From Glaciimonas sp. (lineage in GTDB: Bacteria > Pseudomonadota > Gammaproteobacteria > Burkholderiales > Burkholderiaceae), in NCBI GenBank assembly GCA_014377145.1, contig JACMQE010000130.1, positions 1 to 6,317 of the forward strand: DNA of 6,317 nt, read 5' to 3'. A program made the translations under genes and the position numbers. The notes under the pieces are model-generated. The model worked only from the letters and a program-made list of their open reading frames with translations. It made no database searches and was not told where the DNA came from. Positions 1-6,317 of this stretch are shown here, in pieces (the first letter of the stretch is position 1; the number at the start of each line of letters is the position of its first letter).

Positions 1-1
1 C

Positions 2-1519
2 GATAAAGTACTGCATCATTCTCTAATTCTACTTTCTTTTGCCGCTTATCTGTTTATTGCATTTAAAGGTGGATTTCTACGCCATGACGGACATGCACAA
101 ATTGCGGGCATAGCTATTGTCATATCCACATTTCTTTTGGCATTTTCATTCCGAAGTACGCACACCCCACTACTAATAACTCTTTCGATTTGCACATGGG
201 GTTATATAGATAATAATTATACAAAAACATCCACGGATCAACTTGTAAGTCGCATCAGCTCAACCTATATTTCCGCATGGCGGGGGGCAAAAAACAGATT
301 AATCGATAATGACGGCCTAAAAATAAAATTTAATGAAGAGCTCAAAAGCTTGAATGCTCAAAAAAACTTTCCGGTGTTAAATGGGACGACGGATATATAT
401 TCTTACGACCAAGCTCTTCTAATCGCATCAGGCAACACATGGAATCCTCGCCCCATATTTCAAAGTTATTCCGTTTACACACCAGAACTCGCAGAAATCA
501 ACAAAAAACACTTGCTGAGCGACAAAGCTCCTAATAATATTTTTTTCAAAATCGAGCCTATAGACAATAGACTCCCGGCACTTGAAGACGGGGCAAGCTG
601 GCCAACTCTTCTAACCGAATACTCTCTTACGACTCAATCAAATGGGTATTTATACCTACGTCACAAGGAAAATCACCTTCAACCTAATGAAGAAACATTT
701 GTTCGTAGTGGCACCTATTCTTTTGGCGATTTCGTTCCAGTGCCCAGCGGCGACTCCCCTATTTTTGCAGAATTAACAGTAACATCCAGCCTGATTGGAA
801 GATTAATAGGCATATTATACAAACCCGCTCAATTGCAAATTGAATTACAGCTTAAAAATGGAAAAACGACTACATATCGCCTTATTTCCGGAATGGCAAA
901 ATCCGGGTTTATTGTAAACCCCCTAATAGAAAGTACGGATGAATTCGGTTTGTTATATGGCGGATTAAATTATCTAAACAATAAATCTGTAAAGTCATTT
1001 ACCATCTCTCAAATCAACTCAACTCACCAATGGAATAACACTTACGAAGTAACCTTCAAAAAAATTAAATCAAATCAACAAGGCGATATTTCAAAAATAT
1101 TTGAATTTAATAAATTCACTGAAAATAGTTTAAAAGATAACATCTCCCTAGTTAAAAGGTGCGATGGAACTATCGATACACTCAACGGCACCTCACCTTT
1201 AATTAAATCAACGGTAAATAAATTGATAAGAGCAAGGGGTTGGCTTGCAAAGTCGGCAGAGAATGGTGCTGTAGGCGATTCTATTTTCTTAGTATTACGC
1301 GACAGCACAGGTAAATTTAAACTCATTAGTACAAAAAAGGTAATGCGGCCAGACGTTGGTGCGCATTTTAAAAATTCGGCACTTGACTCTTCAGGTTTTG
1401 AGTCGATTGCAATTATGGAGGCAGCTAGTGGAGATTACACGCTTGGCTTGGCTTATACAGAAGGCGATAAAGTAATGGTGTGCACGCAATTTAATTTTCC
1501 GATCCACGTAGATAATTAA
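2..1519 (+). CDS. C-terminal part of a large multi-pass membrane protein of unknown function (5' end outside window)
   Basis: The reading frame is open from the left edge (first full codon at position 2) to TAA at 1517-1519, giving 505 residues. The first ATG- or TTG-like codon inside the window (TTG at 137) lies in the middle of membrane segments, so it is not the true start. Fragment residues about 4-21, 32-49 and 53-70 are hydrophobic and probably membrane-spanning; between the first two is a polar FKGGFLRHDGH loop. The remaining 430 or so residues are hydrophilic, without further clear membrane spans, and probably form a soluble, perhaps periplasmic domain. Within it, a WNPRPIFQSYSVYTPELAEIN stretch and an ENNRLP/EDGASWP-like acidic segment (…DNRLPALEDGASWP) resemble, from memory, large uncharacterised membrane proteins of 800 residues or more in polysaccharide loci; a homology search is needed to confirm this. 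The gene is AT-rich compared with those downstream. I cannot assign an enzymatic role. The frame and stop are certain; the family assignment is tentative. Confidence 0.85.
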   Translation, partial: DKVLHHSLILLSFAAYLFIAFKGGFLRHDGHAQIAGIAIVISTFLLAFSFRSTHTPLLITLSICTWGYIDNNYTKTSTDQLVSRISSTYISAWRGAKNRLIDNDGLKIKFNEELKSLNAQKNFPVLNGTTDIYSYDQALLIASGNTWNPRPIFQSYSVYTPELAEINKKHLLSDKAPNNIFFKIEPIDNRLPALEDGASWPTLLTEYSLTTQSNGYLYLRHKENHLQPNEETFVRSGTYSFGDFVPVPSGDSPIFAELTVTSSLIGRLIGILYKPAQLQIELQLKNGKTTTYRLISGMAKSGFIVNPLIESTDEFGLLYGGLNYLNNKSVKSFTISQINSTHQWNNTYEVTFKKIKSNQQGDISKIFEFNKFTENSLKDNISLVKRCDGTIDTLNGTSPLIKSTVNKLIRARGWLAKSAENGAVGDSIFLVLRDSTGKFKLISTKKVMRPDVGAHFKNSALDSSGFESIAIMEAASGDYTLGLAYTEGDKVMVCTQFNFPIHVDN

Positions 1520-1556
1520 AAATTCAGCTCACCACCCTTGAAAATATTTCCGGGCT

Positions 1557-1628
1557 TTAGTGATGTTTTGCAAAAATTTCAGCGATTTGTGGCAGTACCG
1601 CCTCGGGCAGTCTGAACCTTGCATCCCA
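1557..1628 (-). pseudogene. Possible remnant of a gene or insertion sequence 3' end
   Basis: Read on the minus strand from 1628 down to a TAA at 1559-1557, one frame gives 23 residues ending RFRLPEAVLPQIAEIFAKH followed by one more His. The alternating hydrophobic and charged residues look like the last helix of a real protein. That frame is closed upstream by an in-frame TAG a few codons earlier, so no complete gene exists. An overlapping minus-strand frame (1529-1720, 63 codons, ATG start) is intact but is Cys-rich and unconvincing. The stretch is about 47% GC, set beside an 18% GC spacer, which fits a leftover from a different gene. I do not recognise the source. It could equally be chance or a structured leader. 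Confidence 0.2.
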
Positions 1629-1718
1629 TGCCGATCTGCGATACTACATCCTGATTTTATTGTTGCAAAGCACCCTTGGTAAAAAATCTTCACGGGAATT
1701 TTATGAAAATAATCCGCC

Positions 1719-1840
1719 ATTAATTTAAAATAACTTCAGGCAGATGGTAGAGGAAGCTTTATAAAAATACAATTATTTAAATTGATGTAATAAAAAAATT
1801 TATGATAAAACTCATCGCAAATTAATTTAAAAAATAACTT
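1719..1840 (+). repeat. Direct repeat pair in the AT-rich leader (1719-1736 and 1821-1840)
   Basis: ATTAATTTAAAATAACTT at 1719-1736 recurs as ATTAATTTAAAAAATAACTT at 1821-1840. The copies are identical except for two extra A residues in the second, and they start 102 bp apart. They bracket most of the AT-rich spacer in front of the epimerase gene. Candidate explanations are paired sites for a regulator or nucleoid protein, or duplication by slippage or insertion. In such low-complexity DNA chance similarity is possible, but 18 matching positions is more than expected. Confidence 0.45.
1782..1809 (+). promoter_or_regulatory. Weak candidate sigma-70 promoter for the downstream operon
   Basis: TTGATG at 1782-1787 (near the -35 consensus) is followed after 16 nt by GATAAA at 1804-1809 (a poor -10 match). 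Several other A/T hexamers nearby would serve as well, so the exact position is a guess. What supports a promoter somewhere here is the 366-nt gap followed by four tightly packed genes. Confidence 0.2.
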
Positions 1841-1862
1841 ATATTTAAATATGAAAAGTTAT
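1834..1862. repeat. Inverted repeat with internal palindrome just upstream of the epimerase gene
   Basis: ATAACTT at 1834-1840 and its exact complement AAGTTAT at 1856-1862 flank ATATTTAAATAT (1841-1852), itself a perfect 12-bp palindrome. The structure ends 23 nt before the ATG at 1886. It could be an operator or a weak mRNA hairpin in the 5' leader. It is not a convincing rho-independent terminator, because the stem is AT-only apart from one G-C pair and no U-tract follows. Confidence 0.4.
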
Positions 1863-1885
1863 CAACCCCACATATACACCATCTT

Positions 1886-2824
1886 ATGGCAATAAATAAG
1901 ATTATTCTACCTGGTGGAGCTGGCCTAGTGGGACAAAACCTCGTGGCCCGCTTACAAGCTAAGGGCTACACCAATATAGTCGTCTTAGACAAGCATCGTT
2001 CTAATTTGGCCATACTAAAACAGGTTCACCCCAATATCACGGCCGAATATGCCGACCTCGCAGAATTTGGTGAATGGCATCACCATTTCATGGGCGCCGA
2101 TGTTGTAATAATGCTACAGGCGCAGATTGGTGGCAATGATTACAACGAATTCGTTCGCAATAACGTGGATTCATCGCGACTGGTACTTGAGACAATCAAA
2201 AATCATCAAGTACCTTATTTGGTTCATATCAGTTCATCTGTTGTCGAATCAGTAGCTGATGACTTTTACACACAAACAAAGATCGCTCAAGAAAAGCTGG
2301 TGCGAGAAAGTGGTATTCATTGTCCTGTGTTGCGGCCTACATTGATGTTCGGCTGGTTTGACCGCAAGCATTTGGGCTGGCTGTCGCGGTTCATGAACAA
2401 GGTACCAGTGTTTCCAATTCCAGGACATGGCCGCTATATGCGTCAACCCTTGTATGTGGGTGACTTCTGCAATGTGATTATTAGTTGTATTGAGAATCGT
2501 GTGCGAGATGGCATATATAACATCACAGGAAATGAGAAGGTCGATTACATCGATATCATTCGGGAAATCAAACGCGCAACCCACAGCAAAACACCTGTGA
2601 TTCGCATTCCCTTTAGCCTATTCTACGCACTGATATGGATTTGGGGCCTTTTCGATAGAAATCCCCCCTTCACGACACAACAGTTGCAAGCATTGATAGC
2701 CAAAGATGAATTTGAAGTAATTGATTGGCCAGGTATTTTCAAAGTACCGTGTACTTCGTTCAAGGCGGCGATTGACGAAACATTTAACGACCCTCGCTAC
2801 AGCAGCGTGGTGATGGAGTTCTGA
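1886..2824 (+). CDS. NAD-dependent epimerase/dehydratase (extended short-chain dehydrogenase family)
   Basis: The 312-residue protein has an N-terminal Rossmann dinucleotide-binding loop GGAGLVG at 10-16 and an acidic residue at the end of strand 2 (D35, typical of NAD preference). It also has a serine-rich strand SSS at 116-118 and the catalytic pair Y128xxxK132 with YTQTK spacing. Length and motif order match extended SDR enzymes that epimerise, dehydrate or reduce nucleotide-linked (sometimes lipid-linked) sugars in the cytoplasm. The substrate-binding half (about 150-300) does not match any specific enzyme I can name, and a hydrophobic stretch around 243-255 ([14 protein letters not shown]) may touch the membrane or a lipid substrate. 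The ATG at 1886 is the only plausible start, because an in-frame TAA lies at 1835-1837. No Shine-Dalgarno sequence precedes it. It is the first gene of the unit; its stop is 1 nt before the next start. Substrate unknown. Confidence 0.9.
   Translation: MAINKIILPGGAGLVGQNLVARLQAKGYTNIVVLDKHRSNLAILKQVHPNITAEYADLAEFGEWHHHFMGADVVIMLQAQIGGNDYNEFVRNNVDSSRLVLETIKNHQVPYLVHISSSVVESVADDFYTQTKIAQEKLVRESGIHCPVLRPTLMFGWFDRKHLGWLSRFMNKVPVFPIPGHGRYMRQPLYVGDFCNVIISCIENRVRDGIYNITGNEKVDYIDIIREIKRATHSKTPVIRIPFSLFYALIWIWGLFDRNPPFTTQQLQALIAKDEFEVIDWPGIFKVPCTSFKAAIDETFNDPRYSSVVMEF
2815..2818 (+). promoter_or_regulatory. Ribosome binding site supporting a TTG start
   Basis: GGAG at 2815-2818 lies 7 nt before the TTG at 2826 and within the last codons of the epimerase gene. 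It supports the TTG as start of the FAD oxidoreductase. The first in-frame ATG (2868) falls inside the FAD-binding glycine loop and would destroy it. Confidence 0.65.
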
Positions 2825-2825
2825 C

Positions 2826-4127
2826 TTGAAACAACGTATTGCAGTACTGGGCGCAGGTCCCATGGGTTTGGCGGTGGCATACCAATTGGCGAAAGATGGC
2901 CATCAGCCGGTTGTTTTCGAGGCAGATGATCGAGTGGGGGGAATGACGGCCACGTTTGATTTTAACGGGCTTGGGATTGAACGGTACTACCACTTTCACT
3001 GCATTTCTGACCATGCATTTTTGACTTTACTGGATGAACTGAAGATCCAGGACAAGATGCGATGGGTCGCCACAAAGATGGGCTATTGGTACCAAAACAG
3101 GTTGCAGCCCTGGGGCAACCCCATGGCTTTATTGACGTTCAAGGGGCTTAGTTTTTCAGCCAAATTTCGGTACGGATTGCATGCGTTTCTTTCTACCAAG
3201 CGTACCGACTGGCAACCGCTTGACAACGTAGAGGCTACCGGTTGGATCAAACGCTGGGTAGGTGCTGAAGCATATGAAGTGCTGTGGCGGCGACTCTTTG
3301 ACTACAAGTTTTACGACTACACATCGAATCTTTCTGCCGCTTGGATATGGAGCCGCATTCGTCGGATTGGCCGCTCGCGTTACAGCCTGTTCAAAGAAAA
3401 GCTAGGGTACCTGGAAGGTGGTTCACAGACGCTGCTAGATGGGCTAAAAGCCGCCATTGAAGCAAACGGTGGGGAGATTCGCCTTTCGACGCCTGCATCC
3501 AAGGTCGTAATCGAAGATGGCCGGGTAATGGGTGTACAAACGGCGATTGGCTTTGAGGCTTTCGACAAAGTGATTAGTACTGTGCCGCTGCCTTATGTGT
3601 CACGGCTAATGCCTAATTTACCAACCAAAATTTTGGAGCAGTTTTCGGCACTTAAAAATATTGCGGTTGTTTGTGTTATCGCAAAATTACGCAAGCCTTT
3701 AACTGAAAATTTCTGGTTAAACATTAACGACCCTGATATGGATATTCCTGGTCTCGTTGAATACAGTAATTTACGCCCCTTAGATCCACACGTACTGTAT
3801 GTGCCTTTTTACATGCCTGGGGAACACCCAAAATACCAAGATTCTGACAAAGTTTTCTTAGAAAAAGTACGTCGCTATTGTATGAAAATAAATCCAGAAA
3901 TCGTAAATTCTGATTTTATTGACATGCGGGCTAGCCGGTACCGGTATGCGCAGCCTATTTGCGAACCGGGTTATCTAGACAGATTGCCACCTGCGGCGCT
4001 TTCCATCAAGGGATTATGGGTTGCAGATACTTCCTATTATTATCCCGAAGACCGTGGCATTTCAGAGAGTATTGGATTTGGCCGCAACTTAGCCACTTCA
4101 GCAGCCGCAACCGAGATATCCGCGTGA
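2826..4127 (+). CDS. FAD-dependent oxidoreductase of the amine oxidase / protoporphyrinogen-oxidase-like family
   Basis: The 433-residue protein starts with a classical FAD-binding fold: GAGPMG at 9-14, E32 at the end of the second strand, and RVGGM at 36-40. It ends with the second FAD-contacting segment [16 protein letters not shown] (397-411), followed by a [11 protein letters not shown] helix. [13 protein letters not shown] (195-207) is the conserved segment leading into the second part of the FAD domain. Family members (HemY/NAD(P)-binding Rossmann-like group) oxidise or desaturate varied substrates; relatives occur in polysaccharide clusters, where their substrate is generally not known. 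Here it is translationally coupled to an SDR enzyme, so a role in modifying a sugar or lipid-linked sugar is inferred. It is cytoplasmic or membrane-peripheral, with no signal peptide. The start is TTG with GGAG 7 nt upstream. Codons for residues about 259-365 are clearly AT-richer than the rest, suggesting mosaic origin. It is not of the DprE1 (VAO-type) fold. Confidence 0.88.
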   Translation: MKQRIAVLGAGPMGLAVAYQLAKDGHQPVVFEADDRVGGMTATFDFNGLGIERYYHFHCISDHAFLTLLDELKIQDKMRWVATKMGYWYQNRLQPWGNPMALLTFKGLSFSAKFRYGLHAFLSTKRTDWQPLDNVEATGWIKRWVGAEAYEVLWRRLFDYKFYDYTSNLSAAWIWSRIRRIGRSRYSLFKEKLGYLEGGSQTLLDGLKAAIEANGGEIRLSTPASKVVIEDGRVMGVQTAIGFEAFDKVISTVPLPYVSRLMPNLPTKILEQFSALKNIAVVCVIAKLRKPLTENFWLNINDPDMDIPGLVEYSNLRPLDPHVLYVPFYMPGEHPKYQDSDKVFLEKVRRYCMKINPEIVNSDFIDMRASRYRYAQPICEPGYLDRLPPAALSIKGLWVADTSYYYPEDRGISESIGFGRNLATSAAATEISA

Positions 4128-4510
4128 CCCCCCAGTTTGTTCGATTTTTATTGGCAGGGGGTATTGCCGCTGCAGCTAACTTCGGTTCACGCTTGGTATT
4201 TAGCCATTGGCTTGAATATAGCGTTGCTATCGTTTTAGCCTATCTGGTTGGCATGACAGTAGCTTTTATTTTGATGCGGCAACATGTGTTCACAACAAGT
4301 AAAGGCGCATTAGGGCCACAACTTGCCAAGTTTGCGCTGGTCAATGTACTGGCCGTGCTGCAGACACTTGCCATCAGCTTGCTTCTTGCCCGCTGGGTCT
4401 TACCTAGTATGGGAATCAACAGCCATGTAGAAGCTATTGCGCACTTGGCAGGGGTATTGGTACCTGTGGTTACCAGTTATTTTGGTCATCGCATGTTGAC
4501 ATTTAAATGA
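4124..4510 (+). CDS. GtrA-family small membrane protein
   Basis: From GTG at 4124 the product is 128 residues, typical for GtrA proteins (about 120-150). It has four hydrophobic segments at about 5-24, 32-51, 67-92 and 102-122. The RFLLAGG start, the N19 in the first helix, the basic loop MRQHVF (51-56) and the closing GHRMLTFK fit the family pattern (usually NRxWTF at the end). GtrA proteins are associated with polyprenyl-phosphate-linked sugars and have been proposed as flippases or as partners of glycosyltransferases. The frame is open further upstream to 3959, but that part overlaps the FAD gene and is not GtrA-like, so the GTG is preferred. This start overlaps the preceding TGA (GTGA, 4124-4127), indicating translational coupling; only a weak GAGA lies upstream. 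The stop overlaps the next ATG (ATGA). No GtrB-type glycosyltransferase is seen in the window. Confidence 0.87.
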   Translation: MTPQFVRFLLAGGIAAAANFGSRLVFSHWLEYSVAIVLAYLVGMTVAFILMRQHVFTTSKGALGPQLAKFALVNVLAVLQTLAISLLLARWVLPSMGINSHVEAIAHLAGVLVPVVTSYFGHRMLTFK

Positions 4511-5496
4511 ACGATGTGGAACCTACTTCGGCTTGGTCCCAACGGCTGATTGATCCGAAATTTATTCGCTGGTTTGTGATGTTCATCATCGGCGGATGTG
4601 TTCTTTACTTGTCCGGCATGGTCTGGAGTGGGTGGGCACTGGTTATCCATGCATTCACCGAACTTGGAGCCATTGCACTACTAGCAGGCGCATTCATAGC
4701 AAGCTTGACGTACCTGGTTCGGTTCGGTCGCTGGCATCTGGCGCTCTATTGGCTCGGTAGCAAGGTGCCATGGCTGGCCAACTTGAAAATCTACTTGGCG
4801 GGTATGGCGTTCACCACCTCGCCAGGAAAACTGGGGGAAACCTTTCGGTCGGTATTGCTGGCGCCGCTAGGTGTGCCTGCAGCACGAAGCCTTGGCGCAT
4901 TTCTAGCCGACAGGCTATCGGATGTGCTGGGTGTGTGCTTCTTGGGTGCAGTGGTTGGTTGGTGGCATACAGGTTTGCCAAATTCTGCAGCGCTCGCACT
5001 GTTAGTAATTGCTTGTGGCAGCTTTGCGTTTCGCTTCGTTGTGCTTCGCCCGCCCCTCTGGGAACGTTGGACGGCCCTGCTGCCAAGGTACGCACAGCGT
5101 CCTGGCAAGCTTGCAACTGACGCACTACAGCAATGGGCTCGTCTTTGGCATCCGTTGACCGTTGTGCTTTTCTCATATGCTGCCGCTATTGCTTACGGTA
5201 TCCAAGCCGGTGTTTTTGCTTGGTTTTGCCGTCAATTAGGCATGGGGCTGTCCAATGCCGTAGCCATTGAAATTTTTGTCAATGCCACATTGCTAGGCGC
5301 TGCGAGCCTTGTGCCAGGCGGTCTAGGGGCTATGGAGGCTGCTTTGGTGGTGCAACTGGCCGAGCATGGCATAGAGACGGGAGTTGCTGTTTCTGTCGCA
5401 ATGGCTACCCGACTGGTCACGCTTTGGACAGGCATCTTGATCGGAATCTGCTCGTTATTGACCGTAACATCCAGACAGCCTGTTCCACGTAAATAA
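4507..5496 (+). CDS. Lysylphosphatidylglycerol-synthase transmembrane (flippase-like) family protein
   Basis: The 329-residue integral membrane protein has roughly seven or eight hydrophobic segments, at about 21-47, 53-71, 95-103, 125-152, 158-180, 217-242, 252-275 and 293-320. It carries the hallmarks of the UPF0104/LPG_synthase_TM family: TTSPGKLGE at 103-111, the ADRLSD motif at 134-139 and PGGLGAMEA at 270-278. The group includes the MprF flippase domain and AglD-like proteins and is thought to move or position lipid-linked substrates. There is no C-terminal lysyl-transferase domain, so it is the stand-alone type common in polysaccharide and glycolipid loci. The ATG at 4507 overlaps the GtrA stop by 4 nt (ATGA). 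There is no good Shine-Dalgarno, so translation probably depends on coupling. Its position after a GtrA gene suggests both act on the same lipid-linked intermediate (inference). Confidence 0.9.
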   Translation: MNDVEPTSAWSQRLIDPKFIRWFVMFIIGGCVLYLSGMVWSGWALVIHAFTELGAIALLAGAFIASLTYLVRFGRWHLALYWLGSKVPWLANLKIYLAGMAFTTSPGKLGETFRSVLLAPLGVPAARSLGAFLADRLSDVLGVCFLGAVVGWWHTGLPNSAALALLVIACGSFAFRFVVLRPPLWERWTALLPRYAQRPGKLATDALQQWARLWHPLTVVLFSYAAAIAYGIQAGVFAWFCRQLGMGLSNAVAIEIFVNATLLGAASLVPGGLGAMEAALVVQLAEHGIETGVAVSVAMATRLVTLWTGILIGICSLLTVTSRQPVPRK

Positions 5497-5540
5497 ATAC
5501 CCCCAAGGTTTTTACAAATAAAAATAACGCAAAACACCCC

Positions 5541-6317
5541 GTGCAAGCCATTCCTACTCACAAGTTGATCCTACGCACAAAAGATTTAGTATCGGTTGCA
5601 CTGTGTACCCATAATGGCGGCGCATTTATCCTTGACCAAATCAACAGTATTTGCCGACAAAGTCTGATGCCATCAGAAATTGTTTTGTCTGACGATGCTT
5701 CTAGTGATAACGGTGTAGCGTTAGCCCAATCTGCCGTTGCCAACGGGCAAGGGCGACGACCGCACATGCAGTTGCAGGTCATACGCAACGATTCTCCGCT
5801 GCGGGTCGTCAAAAATTTTGAACAAGCAGTCCGCGCATGCACGGGCAATCTAATTGCCTTGTGTGACCAAGACGACGTATGGCACTCGAATCGCCTAGAG
5901 CGTATAACAGCCGAATTTGCGAAACGCCCTGATCTTTTGTTACTGCACAGCAATGCCCGACTGATCGATGCCCAAGGACAGGCATTACCGGGTTCGCTGT
6001 TTGACGCATTAGAGGTTCAGCCGTTTGAGCTGCAATGGATTCACCAGCAACGCGCCTTCGATGTCTTTTTGCGCCGCAACCTTGTTACAGGGGCCACCAC
6101 GGTATTTCGCCGTGCATTGCTGCAATATGCATTGCCTTTTCCCAAAGAATGGCTGCACGACGAATGGCTTGCCATGGTGGCTGCCGCGATGTCGGGTGTA
6201 GATGTGTTGGAAGACCCGCTGATAGACTATCGGCAGCATGCATACAACCAGATCGGTGCGCGCCGAGAAACACTAGTCGCCAAGGTACGCAAAGCGCTCG
6301 GCTCCCGCGACCATACA
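5541..6317 (+). CDS. Family 2 glycosyltransferase, N-terminal 259 residues (3' end outside window)
   Basis: The frame stays open from 5493 to the right edge, so the C-terminus is missing; family members are usually about 300 residues. The GT-A fold is clear: VALCTHNGGAFILDQINSI (19-37), the UDP/NDP-contacting SDDASSDN (50-57), and the DXD-like CDQDDVW (108-114) that binds metal and sugar nucleotide. GATTVFRR (184-191), the probable catalytic acidic motif HDEWLA (206-211) and YRQHAYNQIG (230-239) follow. The YRQH..N..G ending resembles rhamnosyl/galactosyl-type transferases that build O-antigen or rhamnan; the donor is not determined by sequence. The start is uncertain: GTG at 5541 is listed, but TTG at 5565 would give a protein 8 residues shorter with the same domain. 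Neither has a good ribosome binding site. The gene lies 44 nt after the flippase-like gene, with no terminator between, so it is probably in the same operon. Confidence 0.9.
   Translation, partial: MQAIPTHKLILRTKDLVSVALCTHNGGAFILDQINSICRQSLMPSEIVLSDDASSDNGVALAQSAVANGQGRRPHMQLQVIRNDSPLRVVKNFEQAVRACTGNLIALCDQDDVWHSNRLERITAEFAKRPDLLLLHSNARLIDAQGQALPGSLFDALEVQPFELQWIHQQRAFDVFLRRNLVTGATTVFRRALLQYALPFPKEWLHDEWLAMVAAAMSGVDVLEDPLIDYRQHAYNQIGARRETLVAKVRKALGSRDHT

Larger units (their letters stand above)
1520..1885. other. 366-bp intergenic region with two compositional halves
   Basis: No convincing intact gene lies here. Counted GC is 56/120 in 1561-1680 but only 21/120 in 1741-1860. The GC-richer half carries a 63-codon minus-strand frame (1529-1720) and a second short minus-strand frame that looks protein-like (see separate entry). 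The AT-rich half next to the epimerase gene holds a direct repeat pair and an inverted repeat, and is the natural place for the promoter of the downstream unit. Just after the upstream gene, 1535-1554 can form a weak hairpin (CCC/GGG plus GAAA/TTTC with unpaired bases between them), but no proper U-tract follows, so a terminator is not supported. Confidence 0.7.

Noticed and set aside
137..1519. TTG at 137 as the start of the first gene
   Set aside because: The same frame is open without a stop back to position 2 and encodes membrane segments continuous with the rest, so the gene begins outside the window.
1535..1554. Rho-independent terminator after the first gene
   Set aside because: The hairpin is short, interrupted by unpaired bases, and not followed by a run of T.
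3959..4123. N-terminal extension of the GtrA protein
   Set aside because: It overlaps the well-supported C-terminus of the FAD oxidoreductase, and the extra 55 residues do not resemble GtrA; the GTG at 4124 gives a normal-length protein and a coupled junction.
2826..4127. DprE1-type decaprenylphosphoryl-ribose oxidase
   Set aside because: The N-terminal GAGPMG/VGG pattern and C-terminal FAD segment are of the amine-oxidase type, not the VAO/p-cresol methylhydroxylase fold of DprE1; only the operon layout is similar.
4770..5176. Open frames on both strands inside the flippase-like gene
   Set aside because: They are compositional shadows of a GC-richer gene whose own frame carries clear family motifs.
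5558..6273. Minus-strand open frames across the right end
   Set aside because: They are antisense to a glycosyltransferase with all expected GT2 motifs on the + strand.
1..6317. CRISPR array, tRNA or rRNA, intact insertion sequence, toxin-antitoxin or defence genes
   Set aside because: No regularly spaced repeats, cloverleaf-like sequence, transposase or other matching motifs were found on either strand.

Overview
The window looks like part of a cell-surface polysaccharide (O-antigen or capsule type) locus of a Gram-negative bacterium. A beta- or gammaproteobacterium is the best guess, from gene content and composition only; no taxonomic marker is present. All supported genes lie on the + strand. 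No RNA gene, CRISPR array or intact mobile element was seen.

Layout. (1) Positions 2-1519: the C-terminal part (505 codons) of a large multi-pass membrane protein of unknown function. It is open to the left edge and AT-rich (25% GC in 961-1140). (2) Positions 1520-1885: a 366-bp non-coding gap in two parts. The first (1561-1680) is about 47% GC and carries a possible gene or insertion-sequence remnant on the minus strand. The second (1741-1860) is about 18% GC and holds repeats and probably the promoter of the next genes. (3) Positions 1886-5496: a tightly packed four-gene unit. It encodes an extended short-chain dehydrogenase/epimerase, an FAD-dependent amine-oxidase-fold oxidoreductase starting at TTG, a GtrA-family small membrane protein, and a multi-pass protein of the lysylphosphatidylglycerol-synthase transmembrane (flippase-like) family. 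The junctions are a 1-nt gap, a GTGA overlap and an ATGA overlap. (4) Positions 5541-6317: a family 2 glycosyltransferase, cut by the right edge, 44 nt downstream with no terminator visible before it.

How the genes may work together (inference). An NAD-dependent enzyme and an FAD-dependent enzyme are translationally coupled to two membrane proteins of families linked to lipid-linked sugar or lipid translocation. This suggests that a nucleotide- or polyprenyl-linked sugar is modified at the cytoplasmic face and then moved across or used at the inner membrane. The layout recalls the mycobacterial DprE1 (FAD) / DprE2 (SDR) / Rv3789 (GtrA) neighbourhood, although the FAD protein here belongs to a different fold family. 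The glycosyltransferase and the large membrane protein would contribute to assembly of the same glycan.

The most unusual direct observation is a sharp drop in GC inside the FAD gene: 51% in 3301-3600, 37% in 3601-3900, and 55% again in 3961-4020. This is consistent with mosaic (recombinant) history. No clearly new defence or mobile system is visible.
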